Assembly: GCA_050951365.1 (NCBI GenBank)
Contig: JBMNIX010000014.1
Span: 1-64,000, forward strand
Length of the DNA stretch: 64,000 nucleotides
Reading direction: 5' to 3'
DNA from: JAAYHG01 sp012735455
GTDB taxonomy: Bacteria; Bacillota; DTU030; DUMP01
How positions within the stretch are numbered: the stretch's first letter is position 1; each line of letters begins with the position of its first letter. The notes beneath the pieces were generated by a model. It had not been told where the DNA came from and ran no database searches. It saw only the letters and a program-made list of their open reading frames with translations. This document shows positions 54,096-62,969 of this stretch, piece by piece. Both the position numbers and the translations under genes were made by a program.

Positions 54096-54405
54096 TTGGT
54101 TCAGGTGGTAGAAATCCAGTATACCTAAATCTACCCCGATCCAACCAAATTGTCAAGCTATCACATACACCCTAGTAGGATGCAAAAACAGCGACACGGA
54201 TACATCCCGTCTGCAATCTCTGACTACAGTATCCGCATAAAGCCTTAAAATAAACCTCCACCCACAGTCTACCATTTTTGTTAGTTTTATGTCAATGTTA
54301 TTCTACTCTGTCAGGCCTCTTCTTTAACGGCTGAACGCATGCATGGGCGAGTTAACGCCTTGGTGTCAGCGCTGGCTATGTGAAAATCGATTTTTCACCC
54401 CTTTG
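54096..54405. other. 310-base intergenic region between ilvA and rex
   Basis: It holds the rex promoter (54128-54156) and a palindromic hairpin near 54378-54398 (GTGAAAA with TTTTCAC) that probably ends the ilvA transcript. The middle (about 54160-54370) shows no open frame with a ribosome site and no known RNA motif. Confidence 0.6.
54128..54156 (-). promoter_or_regulatory. Sigma-A promoter of rex
   Basis: TTGACA (54151-54156), 17 bases, TAGATT (54128-54133). Confidence 0.7.
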
Positions 54406-55611
54406 TCATACCAATTCCACTTCATAACCCTTCGCTGCTAGAATCGAGATCAGGGTATCAGCGTGGGATTTGTCCTGCGTCTCCAACACAAACTCTACCT
54501 CAGCAAAGCCTACAGCCACATGCTGTTTGGTACGATTATGGTACACTGATACCACATTGCTCTGGGTTCCGGCGATGGTCTCTAAGATGCGCTGAAGTTG
54601 CCCGGGCTGATCAGGTATCAAGAGTCTAAACTGAACCATACGGCCGGCTTTTACCAAACCCCTGTCTATCACACGGGCCAGGATGTTGACATCAATGTTA
54701 CCGCCGCTGACTACCGCAGCAACCTTCTTGCCCTGTAGCCCAAGCTTGTGCTGCAAAATGGCAGCCACCGGCGCAGCTCCTGCACCCTCAGCGATGACTT
54801 TGGCCCTTTCCAGCAGCATCAGGATGGCGTTGGCAATCTCATCCTCTTCTACTGTAACGATGTCATCCACATACCGCTGCACTGCGGCAAAGGTCAGCTC
54901 ACCCGGCCTCTTCACCGCAATCCCATCCGCAATGGTGCTCACCGAATTCAACGCCGTCACTTGCTCCGCTCGTTGCGAGGCCAGCATGGACGGCGCCCCT
55001 GCCGCCTCAACACCAATTACCTTAATCTCTGGCCGCAACTCCTTCAGAGCAGTAGCTATACCCGCAATTAGACCGCCACCTCCAATAGGAACCACCACCG
55101 CGTCAAGCTCTGGCAGATCCTCTAGAAGCTCGAGGCCAATTGTTCCCTGTCCGGCTATGACCATGGGGTCGTTGAACGGGTGCAGGAAGGTTGCCCCGGT
55201 AGCCTGTTGGATCTGCACTGCCTTGATATAGGCGTCGTCGTAAGCGTCGCCATGGAGGACTACCTCGGCGCCGTATCCTCGTGTCGCCATCACCTTTGCC
55301 AGGGGTGCACCGGCCGGCATTACCACTGTGGCCGGGATTCCGTAAAGCGTTGCACCTAAAGCCACGCCCTGGGCATGGTTGCCGGCGGAAGAAGCTATTA
55401 CACCGTGGCGCTTCTCTTCCTCTGTAAGGGTAGCAATCCTGTTCAAGGCACCGCGAATCTTAAAGCTTCCGGTCTTTTGTAGGTTTTCGTTCTTCAGGTA
55501 GATTTCGTTTCCAGAGAGCTCGCTGAAGGTTCGGCTGTAAGTTAACTCAGTCTTATGAATGGCACCAGCTAGCCGCTCGCGAGCTGCCTTAATGTCCGCC
55601 AATGTTACCAT
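54406..55611 (-). CDS. ilvA: Threonine ammonia-lyase
   Basis: This 401-residue PLP enzyme turns threonine into 2-oxobutyrate. The PLP lysine is Lys51 in TGSFKIRGA; SAGNHAQGVA and the glycine loop PIGGGGLIAGIA bind the cofactor. An ACT domain occupies about 325-401 (RLLIPDQPGQLQRILETI). This short one-ACT form resembles TdcB-like or clostridial IlvA proteins; whether it is biosynthetic is unclear because no other ilv genes are nearby. The ATG follows GGGAGG. Confidence 0.93.
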   Translation of the reverse strand: MVTLADIKAARERLAGAIHKTELTYSRTFSELSGNEIYLKNENLQKTGSFKIRGALNRIATLTEEEKRHGVIASSAGNHAQGVALGATLYGIPATVVMPAGAPLAKVMATRGYGAEVVLHGDAYDDAYIKAVQIQQATGATFLHPFNDPMVIAGQGTIGLELLEDLPELDAVVVPIGGGGLIAGIATALKELRPEIKVIGVEAAGAPSMLASQRAEQVTALNSVSTIADGIAVKRPGELTFAAVQRYVDDIVTVEEDEIANAILMLLERAKVIAEGAGAAPVAAILQHKLGLQGKKVAAVVSGGNIDVNILARVIDRGLVKAGRMVQFRLLIPDQPGQLQRILETIAGTQSNVVSVYHNRTKQHVAVGFAEVEFVLETQDKSHADTLISILAAKGYEVELV

Positions 55612-55733
55612 GCTCTTGACCTCCCTTATTGATCTCCCGCTTACAGTATTCTAAGTACACTCTACACTCTCCTAGGAGAAGGTTCAAGCCAGCAGCATCA
55701 TCAATAGACACCACAAGATCGGCAAACAAAAAT

Positions 55734-55760
55734 AACCACGGGCTTTAAAATACCGTGGTT
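55734..55760 (-). terminator. Terminator of tRNA-Asn/tRNA-Ala transcript
   Basis: The stem AACCACGG/CCGTGGTT is followed on the minus strand by ATTTTTGTTTG, 13 bases after tRNA-Ala. Confidence 0.85.
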
Positions 55761-55773
55761 ACTGATTTTCATT

Positions 55774-55848
55774 TGGTGGACCTGAAGGGAGTCGAACCCT
55801 CGACCTCTTGAATGCGAGTCAAGCGCTCTCCCACTGAGCTACAGGCCC
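55774..55848 (-). tRNA. tRNA-Ala (CGC)
   Basis: 75 bases with anticodon loop CTCGCAT and the G3:U70 pair in the acceptor stem that defines alanine tRNA. CCA is encoded. It reads GCG codons and is a minor isoacceptor. Confidence 0.93.
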
Positions 55849-55856
55849 ATACAATT

Positions 55857-55931
55857 TGGCTCCTCGGGCAGGATTCGAACCTGCAACCACCCGGTTAACA
55901 GCCGGGCGCTCTACCCTTGAGCTACCGAGGA
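55857..55931 (-). tRNA. tRNA-Asn (GTT)
   Basis: 75 bases with acceptor TCCTCGG/CCGAGGA, anticodon loop CTGTTAA, discriminator G, and CCA encoded. It is first in a two-tRNA transcript. Confidence 0.93.
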
Positions 55932-55947
55932 ACGCTTCACGTGGATT

Positions 55948-55976
55948 ATTATACGGCGCTGGACTGTTTTTGTCAA
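55948..55976 (-). promoter_or_regulatory. Consensus sigma-A promoter of tRNA-Asn/Ala
   Basis: TTGACA (55971-55976), 17 bases, TATAAT (55948-55953), ending 17 bases before tRNA-Asn. Confidence 0.85.
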
Positions 55977-55995
55977 GAGCCACGAGGTTTGTTGC

Positions 55996-56125
55996 CGGAC
56001 TGTGATAATGTCACCCTGTAAGGGGACTGAGAAAATGTCACTGTGAGCAAAGGAATCATTTTCTTGAGTGAGGACATTTTATCAGTCCCAATGTACGCGT
56101 TTTGGGGTGACATTTTCACTGTCCG
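55996..56125. mobile_element. 130-base non-coding element with terminal inverted repeats (MITE-like)
   Basis: Left end CGGACTGTGATAATGTCACC and right end (reverse) CGGACAGTGAAAATGTCACC match at 18 of 20 positions. Both ends carry a second internal repeat, GGACTGAGAAAATGTC-like. The right end matches the end of the insertion-sequence remnant at 38874-38935 closely. It holds no coding frame and looks like an internally deleted copy that could be mobilised by that transposase family. It lies between the tRNA promoter and the lysS 3' end. Confidence 0.75.
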
Positions 56126-56170
56126 TTGATATATGGCAACTGGTGGTAGTATTCCCTTTGCTGGAGGCAG

Positions 56171-57649
56171 CTACTCTCTTGGCTTGAGCAGCGGGAAGAG
56201 AAGCACATCCCGAATGGAAGCAGAGTTAGTAAGTAGCATGACTAGACGGTCAATGCCTATCCCAAGGCCACCGGTGGGCGGAAGTCCATACTCCAGTGCG
56301 ATGAGGAAGTCTTCATCCAGCATATGGGCTTCTTCATCTCCGGCTTCTCGCTTGGCAGCCTGCTTTTCAAAGCGTTCGCGCTGATCGAGGGGATCATTCA
56401 GCTCAGAGAAGCCATTCGCCATCTCGCGTCCGTAGATGTAAGGTTCAAACCGAGCTGTAAACTCCGGGGCGTCGGGCTTGCGTTTGGCCAGGGGCGAAAT
56501 CTCCACTGGATGGTCAACAATAAATACCGGTTGAATCAGCTTTGGCTCCACAAACTCATCGAAGACCATGTTCAGCACTTCAGCCCAGCTGGCTTGCTCG
56601 GTTGGCTCCAGACCACGAGCCTTCGCCGCCTCCCGGGCCGCAGCACCGGACTTTAGGGCGGCAAAGTCTATGCCGCTGTGCTCTCTAACTGCATCTAGCA
56701 TACTCACCCGTGGCCACGGGGGAGTCAAGTCCAGGGTAACCCCTTGGTACTCAATCTTGGTAGAACCCTTGATCTCTTGAGCACAACCTGCAATGAGTTC
56801 CTCGGTGAGGCGCATCATCTCGTCACCATTCACATAAGCCTGGTAGACTTCCATGGCTGTGTACTCAGGATTATGACGGGTGTCGATACCTTCATTCCGG
56901 AAGTTACGGTTAATCTCAAACACCTTGTCAAAGCCACCTACGATCAAGCGTTTGAGATAGAGCTCGGGAGCAATGCGAAGGTAGAGCTGCATGTCCAGGG
57001 CATTGTGATAGGTGATGAAGGGACGAGCATTGGCGCCGCCCGGGATTGGATTCAACATGGGCGTTTCCACCTCAAGAAAGCCCCGCTCGGTGAGGTAGGT
57101 GCGAATGTATTGAATAATCCTGCTCCTGGTCACAAAAACATCTTTGACCTCAGGGTTCACCATCAGGTCCAGGTAGCGCTGCCGGTAGCGGATTTCTACA
57201 TCCTTGAGCCCGTGCCACTTCTCCGGCATGGGGCGCAGGGATTTGCTAAGGAGTAGATACTCCAAAACCTCCACTGTGATCTCGCCACGACGGGTGCGGA
57301 ACACCGTGCCACGGACACCAATAATGTCGCCTACGTCTAAAGTTGTAAAGCGGGCGTAGTCCTCTTCGCTCAGGTTATCGATCCGCGCGTAAATCTGGAT
57401 CTGTCCCGATGCGTCCCTTAGATGGGCAAAGGTCACCTTGCCGTGTTCACGAATAGACATGAGGCGTCCTGCGATACGCACCTCTTGTCCTACCAGGGCA
57501 TCAAAGCCTTTCACGATCTCGGCAGCTTTGTGAGTAAAATCATAGCGATCAATTACGTAGGGATCCCGCCCTGCCGCGCGCAGCTCGTCCAACTTCCGGC
57601 GCCGCACTGCCAGCTCACTGCTGGGATCCAAGGTTTCCCTGTCCGTCAT
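56171..57649 (-). CDS. lysS: Lysyl-tRNA synthetase (class II)
   Basis: This 492-residue enzyme has an OB-fold anticodon domain (VRIAGRLMSIREHGKVTFAHL). The class II motifs follow: ETPMLNPIPGGANARPF (motif 1-2 region), FEINRNFRNEGIDTRHNPE and GLPPTGGLGIGIDRLVML (motif 3). It is 52 bases after greA and probably cotranscribed. Confidence 0.97.
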   Translation of the reverse strand: MTDRETLDPSSELAVRRRKLDELRAAGRDPYVIDRYDFTHKAAEIVKGFDALVGQEVRIAGRLMSIREHGKVTFAHLRDASGQIQIYARIDNLSEEDYARFTTLDVGDIIGVRGTVFRTRRGEITVEVLEYLLLSKSLRPMPEKWHGLKDVEIRYRQRYLDLMVNPEVKDVFVTRSRIIQYIRTYLTERGFLEVETPMLNPIPGGANARPFITYHNALDMQLYLRIAPELYLKRLIVGGFDKVFEINRNFRNEGIDTRHNPEYTAMEVYQAYVNGDEMMRLTEELIAGCAQEIKGSTKIEYQGVTLDLTPPWPRVSMLDAVREHSGIDFAALKSGAAAREAAKARGLEPTEQASWAEVLNMVFDEFVEPKLIQPVFIVDHPVEISPLAKRKPDAPEFTARFEPYIYGREMANGFSELNDPLDQRERFEKQAAKREAGDEEAHMLDEDFLIALEYGLPPTGGLGIGIDRLVMLLTNSASIRDVLLFPLLKPRE

Positions 57650-57701
57650 TGTTTGCCTCCTCTACAAAAGTGCCCAGGACACATCCTGGGCGCAATAATG
57701 G

Positions 57702-58178
57702 CTAATTCTCAACTGCTACGATTTTATACTTGAACACCCCAACGGGCACATTGACCTCAACCTCTGCACCAACAGATTGTCCCAGGAGAGCCTTGCCCAC
57801 TGGAGATTCATTGGAGATACGGTTTTGACGCGGGTTGGCCTCGGCCGAACCGACTATAGTATATTTCCTGCTTTCACCTGTTGCGCTGTCTACAACTGTA
57901 ACAGTTGACCCGATCTGTACTTTGTCGGTACCGTTTTCGCCTTCCTCTATAACCCGTACTTTGCGCAGCATTTTCTCCAGTTCAAGAATGCGGCCCTCGT
58001 TAAAGGCCTGGGCATTCTTGGCATCATCGTACTCAGAATTCTCGCTGATATCGCCAAACTCAATGGCCTGTTTAATACGGTCCGCTACCTCATGCCGGGT
58101 TATAGTCTTGCGACGTTCAAGTTCCTTCTCGAGCTTCTCTAAACCCGCCCGGGTTAAGATTACTTCTTTCTCCGCCAT
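57702..58178 (-). CDS. greA: Transcription elongation factor GreA
   Basis: This 158-residue protein starts at ATG 58178; the 45 extra upstream codons lie in the leader. The N-terminal coiled coil (LEKLEKELERRKTITRHEVA, GDISENSEYDDAK) with its acidic tip (Asp/Glu in NSEYDDAK) and C-terminal FKBP-like domain are complete. It rescues backtracked RNA polymerase. Confidence 0.96.
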   Translation of the reverse strand: MAEKEVILTRAGLEKLEKELERRKTITRHEVADRIKQAIEFGDISENSEYDDAKNAQAFNEGRILELEKMLRKVRVIEEGENGTDKVQIGSTVTVVDSATGESRKYTIVGSAEANPRQNRISNESPVGKALLGQSVGAEVEVNVPVGVFKYKIVAVEN

Positions 58179-58325
58179 TGTGTCCCTCATCTCTTCCCCT
58201 CTGGAGGCCGGCAAATCCACCAGCCAACCCCGGTTTCTGGCAATGCGTAAGCCCATAAGAAATACTACGAACCGGCTTGCGCGGTCCGTAGCGGCTTTAT
58301 GGTAGTATCTCACGGTTTCTAGTCA

Positions 58326-58354
58326 ATTATAAAGGATGCTTCAGGGTGTGTCAA
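58326..58354 (-). promoter_or_regulatory. Consensus sigma-A promoter of greA-lysS
   Basis: TTGACA (58349-58354), 17 bases, TATAAT (58326-58331), about 140 bases before greA. Confidence 0.8.
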
Positions 58355-58392
58355 GGAATTTTCAGGATCATTTGCCTTTATTCTGTCTCGGC

Positions 58393-59453
58393 CTAGCTGG
58401 CCCGCCTTCTAATCTCTGCAACTTCTTCCTCTGTAAGCGCTCGTTCGAAGCTTCTCAAGCCAGCCAGTCTGAAGCCGTGCTTACCAGCCAGCTGGACAAT
58501 GGTTTCAATCTGCTCTACCGAGATCTCACGACCCAGGGTAAAGCTCTCATACCTGCCTTCTAGAGCCAGGATCATAGTTTCGGCCATACAGGCATAGGCG
58601 GTGTGAGGTGGAAAACCAAAGTTGAAATTGAACTCCACGTTGCCTGGAACCTGAACCACTCCTCCCTCGATTACCAGGACATCCTTTCGCTCGCTGGCAA
58701 CGCGTAGCGAAACATCACGCGGACGTGCCACATCGCACACCACAGCCCCACTTTTGAGGTCCTCGGGTTCGATTAGGGGAGTGGACGAGCCTGTTACGGT
58801 TAGAATGACATCTGCCCGGCGCAGGGCCAGGTGTAAGTCGCTGGCTATCCGTGCCGCTAGACCACTCTCTCGCATGATCTGGCGTGCCAGGCGATCCAGC
58901 TGGCTGTTGTCACGGCTGGCCAAGGTCAGATACTTGACTTCACGGGCCAAGATACGAGCGCAAGCCCTGCCGATGGACCCGTTGGCACCGACTACCAAGA
59001 CCTCTGCTTCCTTGAGATCAATGCCCATCTTTTGCGCTCCAAGCTTTGTCCCTCCAGGGCCGTGGCCACCGTATAACTGTTACCGGTAGTGACCGGTATG
59101 GAGAGTTTTCGGGCAATGGTGATACCAGCATCACCCACCACGGAGGTGAAGGCCCCCAGGCCAACAATGCGCGCCCCTAGAGATTCGGCCTTCTTGCCTG
59201 CTTGAACAATACGCCTTATTACAAAGGGTTCCGGGAGGGAGACCATTTGTCTGGCGGTAAGGGGGCAGGCAACAAACCAGCCCTCGGCCTCAGCGTAGGG
59301 AGATTTAATGCCAGTAATATGCGAAACTTTCATTGGCGGCATGTAGGTAAAGGTCTTCTCCACTAAGGAATCGGGAACAACACGCAGCCAGGGAAATCTG
59401 TTGTAAATGTAGCTGGTGTCCAGTGGGTGTATAAGGAAAGCAAAGTTCTGCAT
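58393..59453 (-). pseudogene. Acyl-ACP-reductase-like / 'shikimate dehydrogenase' protein, one frameshift
   Basis: Two frames join near 59051, where one missing G gives ALEGTKLGAQKMGIDLKEAE and a protein of about 354 residues. The N-terminal half keeps LGAFTSVVGDAG and TTGNSYTVATALE. The Rossmann motif is VVGANGSIGRACARILA. The C-terminal segment runs VIEGGVVQVPG, then YACMAETMILALEGRYESFT and ISVEQIETIVQLAGKHGF. I recognise the same order of motifs in cyanobacterial long-chain acyl-ACP reductase (Aar). Relatives in clostridia are often labelled shikimate dehydrogenase, with little basis. It is the last of a three-gene cassette with an HTH regulator. Substrate is unknown. Confidence 0.75.
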
Positions 59454-59470
59454 TTGGCGCCTCCTTAGTT

Positions 59471-60382
59471 CTATACAGCCAGGTCCTGAATCCGAGGCAC
59501 AAAATTCAGCTGATCCAGCAGCTCTTCATAGTCCTGTTGGGTAAGTTCGCGCCAAGGTTTGGAGGCCAGACTTACCAGCACTCCTTCCATGACATTAGTA
59601 CCAAAAGAACGTCCATTCAGCTCGGGAGTGGTGGTAACCAGTGTCTTAACCCCGCGCTGCCTCAACTCTTCCACATCGGCCGGTGTCACGGTATTTGTGA
59701 TAATGACTTTCCCCGTAAGTTCTTTGGGGAGGTGTTTTTTTATGAAGTGAAAGTCACCCGCTATGATATCGTTCTCATGGTAGTAACGGGCAAAACGTGG
59801 TTTATCTTCATTCTCTTCCTGTTTCTTACCTGTAGGATAAAGAAGCTTAAAGGGGAGCTGTACCAGTATTGGAGCCACAATGCTGGCAGCCAGTTTAAGC
59901 TGGCCCAGGGTTCGCAGCGGAACAGGAAGCCCCAAGGCAAAAACTATGTCGCCTATAGTGAGTTGGCAGCCTGCTTGGGCAAAACCTTCAGCCATGCCCC
60001 AGCGATCTACGCCGGAAACCAAAAGGACTTTCTTTCTTGCCAAAGGAACCCGGCCTGAGCTTGAGAGGTAACGAATCACCCTTCGCTCCAAGGTGTTCTT
60101 GAGGCCACTCCCATCCACGATGGGTGTCTTCTTGGCTGCCCGAGCCAAGCGTACTGCGTCACGAATAACGTAACGCCTCTCACCGGCAACAAGGTACAAG
60201 TCGATGCCTCCCATGCCGAAAGCGTCCACTTTCCCGTCCAATTCTTTGATCAACGCTATGGCCTTGTTCAGATCGCCATCGGTGCCTATGCGCTCTATTA
60301 CGAATTCCTTACCAAGAAACTCGGCATTAACCTGGTGGTTCCGTTTGGATGAACCCAAGCTGATACTAACTACGCGCTTCAC
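59471..60382 (-). CDS. Conserved clostridial protein labelled 'quinate 5-dehydrogenase' in relatives
   Basis: This 303-residue protein starts MKRVVSISLGSSKRNHQVNA. It contains FGMGGIDLYLVAGERRYVIR and a Gly-rich VDGSGLKNTLERR, then KKVLLVSGVDRWGMAEGFAQ, which looks like a second nucleotide- or substrate-binding region. The central stretch before RFARYY is hydrophobic. No typical SDH active-site lysine and aspartate pattern is visible, so the quinate label seems weak. The GTG start (GGAGGCGG site) is one base after the regulator stop. It probably works with the Aar-like protein 17 bases downstream. Confidence 0.65.
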   Translation of the reverse strand: MKRVVSISLGSSKRNHQVNAEFLGKEFVIERIGTDGDLNKAIALIKELDGKVDAFGMGGIDLYLVAGERRYVIRDAVRLARAAKKTPIVDGSGLKNTLERRVIRYLSSSGRVPLARKKVLLVSGVDRWGMAEGFAQAGCQLTIGDIVFALGLPVPLRTLGQLKLAASIVAPILVQLPFKLLYPTGKKQEENEDKPRFARYYHENDIIAGDFHFIKKHLPKELTGKVIITNTVTPADVEELRQRGVKTLVTTTPELNGRSFGTNVMEGVLVSLASKPWRELTQQDYEELLDQLNFVPRIQDLAV

Positions 60383-60383
60383 T

Positions 60384-60950
60384 CTAACCGCCTCCTGCTC
60401 TTTGGGCTCTTGCCCCTTGCATGTTGGGAATCTTAAGCTCTCTAACTAGCCGACGCAGTTCTTCCGGATCCACCCTCTTGTTACCGACAATGGGTGAACG
60501 GCCGATCTCCAGGCACACAACCTTCTTGTCCAATAGCGCCTCCACTACCCTGACACGCATGTCAGAGCCCAGGAAGACAACCACATCAAAGTTGCGCAGT
60601 TCGGCAATGATATGCATCACCTCATTGAGAAGTTCATTGCCGTTTTTCTCCCGGACAAAACGCCAGCGTTCTTCGTCAGTAAGGATAAGCGAGTACTCCA
60701 CTCCCTCTTCCTGGGCTACTCTCTCCAGTTCCTGCTTGTTGGCCAAGGGAAACCCTATCAGCGCCAAGCGCGGACCACGGTGTACCTCCCCTAGGGTCTC
60801 CAGGCGAGAGATAAACGAGCGCTCAGTACCTTCACGCTCTGCCACTTCTTGTTGCGAGACACCAGCCGCCCTGAGATCCAGTATTCGGTCCACAACACGG
60901 TAGATACGGTCCTTGTCTATAACCTTGCCGCCAATGCGGATAAGATCCAT
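60384..60950 (-). CDS. HTH transcriptional regulator of cassette
   Basis: This protein of 188 residues starts at ATG 60950 behind GGGGGGAAAGA. The N-terminal region has a helix-turn-helix (VSQQEVAEREGTERSFISRL). The rest is an alpha/beta domain (GPRLALIGFPLANKQELERV, VVVFLGSDMRVRVVEALLDK). It is first in the cassette and an inverted repeat lies in its promoter, so autoregulation is likely. The effector is unknown. Confidence 0.75.
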   Translation of the reverse strand: MDLIRIGGKVIDKDRIYRVVDRILDLRAAGVSQQEVAEREGTERSFISRLETLGEVHRGPRLALIGFPLANKQELERVAQEEGVEYSLILTDEERWRFVREKNGNELLNEVMHIIAELRNFDVVVFLGSDMRVRVVEALLDKKVVCLEIGRSPIVGNKRVDPEELRRLVRELKIPNMQGARAQRAGGG

Positions 60951-60981
60951 TCTTTCCCCCCCGCTCCACCTCTCCATCTTA

Positions 60982-61001
60982 TGTGCACATTCTTGTGTAC
61001 A
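60982..61001 (-). promoter_or_regulatory. Putative operator for HTH regulator
   Basis: TGTGCACA, four bases (TTCT), TGTGTACA: an inverted repeat with seven of eight matching pairs. It lies just past the -10 of the cassette promoter. Confidence 0.55.
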
Positions 61002-61011
61002 TCACATGCTT

Positions 61012-61040
61012 ATTTTACCAAGTCTAGAGAAAAAAAACAA
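61012..61040 (-). promoter_or_regulatory. Sigma-A promoter of regulator cassette
   Basis: TTGTTT (61035-61040), 17 bases, TAAAAT (61012-61017). The -35 overlaps the T run of the chemoreceptor terminator. Confidence 0.55.
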
Positions 61041-61074
61041 GGAGAGGGGTTGGCGGCGTTGCCAACCCCTCTCC
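61041..61074 (-). terminator. Terminator after chemoreceptor
   Basis: A 13-base stem GGAGAGGGGTTGGC/GCCAACCCCTCTCC is followed by TTGTTTTTTTTC on the minus strand. Confidence 0.92.
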
Positions 61075-61084
61075 ACCATGCCAG

Positions 61085-62848
61085 TTACTCCACTTTGAAA
61101 TTCGCTATCGCCGCCTCCAGTTTATGCGCCATATCGGTCAGTACCTGGGCAGAGGAGGATATTTCCTCCATGGTAGCAGTCTGCTCTTCCGTAGCTGCAG
61201 CAATGTTCTGGGTGCCGGAACTGGTATTCTGAGCGATGCTGTTTATTCTCTCCGTTGCGGCGACCGCCCGCACGGAACCCGTGGCCATCTCTTCTGCCGC
61301 TGCACTAACCTCTTGAACTTCCTGGGCAACTGCCTCCACGGCCGCAAAGATCTTTTCAAAAGTGGCACGCGCGGACTCCAGCAATTTTGAGCCAGATTGA
61401 ACTTCTCTGCTTCCTGCATCCATAGTCTGGACTGCGCGCTCAGTGTCTTTTTGGGTGCGATCCACAAGGGCGGCAATTTGTTTGGCCGCCTGAGCCGACT
61501 GTTCCGCCAGTTTGCGCACCTCTTCAGCCACAACAGCAAAACCGCGGCCCTGTTCTCCTGCCCGCGCCGCTTCAATGGCTGCGTTGAGGGCGAGAAGGTT
61601 GGTTTGATCGGCGATACCGGTGATAACCTCCACTATCTGTCCGATTTCTCTGGAGCGTTCCCCGAGCTCAGCGATGAGCGAAGAGAGAACCGTCATAGAA
61701 TCTTTTACCACATTATTCTGCTCGATAACACCCTTGATAGCGTTACTACCTTCTTCAGCCAACTGCGCAGTCTCCTGGGAGGAGACAGCTACAGACTGTG
61801 CACTACCGGCCACCTGCTCCATGGCAGCCGCCATATGCTTTACTATCTGGGCGGTTTCGTTTACCTCTTGCACCTGGTGCTGAGCCCCTTCGGCCACTTC
61901 CTGAACGCTGGCTGCTATCTGCTCGGTAGCTCTAGTGGTCTCCTCGGCACTGGTGGTCAATTGCTCTGCATACTCGGTCACCTGCAGCACGCTCTCGCGA
62001 ACATTGACGATAAGCTGGCGCAAAGTTGCAACCATGTTGGCGAAGGCGGTAGCCAACTGCCCCACTTCATCCCCGCTCGTCGATTTTACTTCTTCTGTAA
62101 GATCGCCTGCGGCTATGCTTCTCGCCACCTGGGCTAACCGCTGCAGCGGGCGCACTGTACGTCGAGCGAGGAACAAAGCTAAAATAATCCCTACTAGAGC
62201 TCCCGTGAGAATGAGGGCGGCAATCATAGAGCGAGTTTGGGCTGCTCTTTCCTGGGCCAAAGCCCCCAAGTCCTCCACGCGCTGCTTAATGATGCTCTCG
62301 AGAACATTGAAGTTAGCCGAAAAACGTCCCCTCGTCCCTTCTGCCCAAACAGATGTTTCTATAGCTTGCAGCTTATTGCCCGCCTCGTAGTTGGCAAAAA
62401 TTTCCTCCTGCTGATTAGTGAAGCTGTTATGTAAGGACTTGATGTCCTCTAAAAGATCGATTTCCTGGTCATTCTCGGCATAATTTCTTGCCACTTCTAT
62501 TGCCGCACGCACACTACTTGCGCCTACCTGGGCCTGGATTTTTAGTTGTTCGTCGCCATTTAATAGGTAACTACGTTGAGCGCTGATTTGGTTTGCCAGA
62601 GCAACATCTATGTTTCGTATGGCCAGAAGGTAGGGTTGAGCATGCGCGGAGATATGCTCATAATTCGCTATAACCTGCTGCATACTCCAGTAGCAGTAGC
62701 CACCAATTGCCAGCATGATAAGGATAAGACAAAAGTACCCCAGTAGAATCCGCGTCACAAGGCTTGCCCCACGCCTTAAACCTTGCCGCTTGGGTGCGCG
62801 CCGCAGACTAGGTAGTTTAATCCTAATGCGCGGCCACCTGATTTTCAT
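61085..62848 (-). CDS. Methyl-accepting chemotaxis protein
   Basis: This 587-residue chemoreceptor has a basic N-terminus, a first membrane helix (about 31-54, LGYFCLILIMLAIGGYCYW) and a helical extracytoplasmic four-helix-bundle sensor domain. The second helix (about 209-229) is followed by HAMP (RTVRPLQRLAQVARSIAAGD). A long cytoplasmic coiled coil contains the signalling tip IADQTNLLALNAAIEAARAG. The ligand is unknown. It is under a c-di-GMP-I riboswitch. No che genes are nearby. Confidence 0.93.
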   Translation of the reverse strand: MKIRWPRIRIKLPSLRRAPKRQGLRRGASLVTRILLGYFCLILIMLAIGGYCYWSMQQVIANYEHISAHAQPYLLAIRNIDVALANQISAQRSYLLNGDEQLKIQAQVGASSVRAAIEVARNYAENDQEIDLLEDIKSLHNSFTNQQEEIFANYEAGNKLQAIETSVWAEGTRGRFSANFNVLESIIKQRVEDLGALAQERAAQTRSMIAALILTGALVGIILALFLARRTVRPLQRLAQVARSIAAGDLTEEVKSTSGDEVGQLATAFANMVATLRQLIVNVRESVLQVTEYAEQLTTSAEETTRATEQIAASVQEVAEGAQHQVQEVNETAQIVKHMAAAMEQVAGSAQSVAVSSQETAQLAEEGSNAIKGVIEQNNVVKDSMTVLSSLIAELGERSREIGQIVEVITGIADQTNLLALNAAIEAARAGEQGRGFAVVAEEVRKLAEQSAQAAKQIAALVDRTQKDTERAVQTMDAGSREVQSGSKLLESARATFEKIFAAVEAVAQEVQEVSAAAEEMATGSVRAVAATERINSIAQNTSSGTQNIAAATEEQTATMEEISSSAQVLTDMAHKLEAAIANFKVE

Positions 62849-62884
62849 GCATATCCTCTCCTCTCATTAGAACGACAAACATAA

Positions 62885-62923
62885 AGAGGCAGCTGAAATT
62901 GCCGCCTGCAATTCAGCCGCCTT
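62885..62923 (-). terminator. Expression-platform hairpin of the riboswitch
   Basis: An imperfect stem AGGCGGCTGAA/TTTCAGCTGCCT with a GC-rich loop, followed by CTTTATGTTTG on the minus strand. It lies between the aptamer and the chemoreceptor start, in the place of a regulated terminator. Confidence 0.6.
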
Positions 62924-62969
62924 CCCTAACATAGCAGAGAAGTCCGTGTAATCCTACATTGGCTAGTCA

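Noticed and set aside
55612..55733. T-box before ilvA or a tRNA synthetase gene
   Set aside because: No AGGGTGGAACCGCG-like element is present upstream of ilvA, lysS, cysS or gltX.
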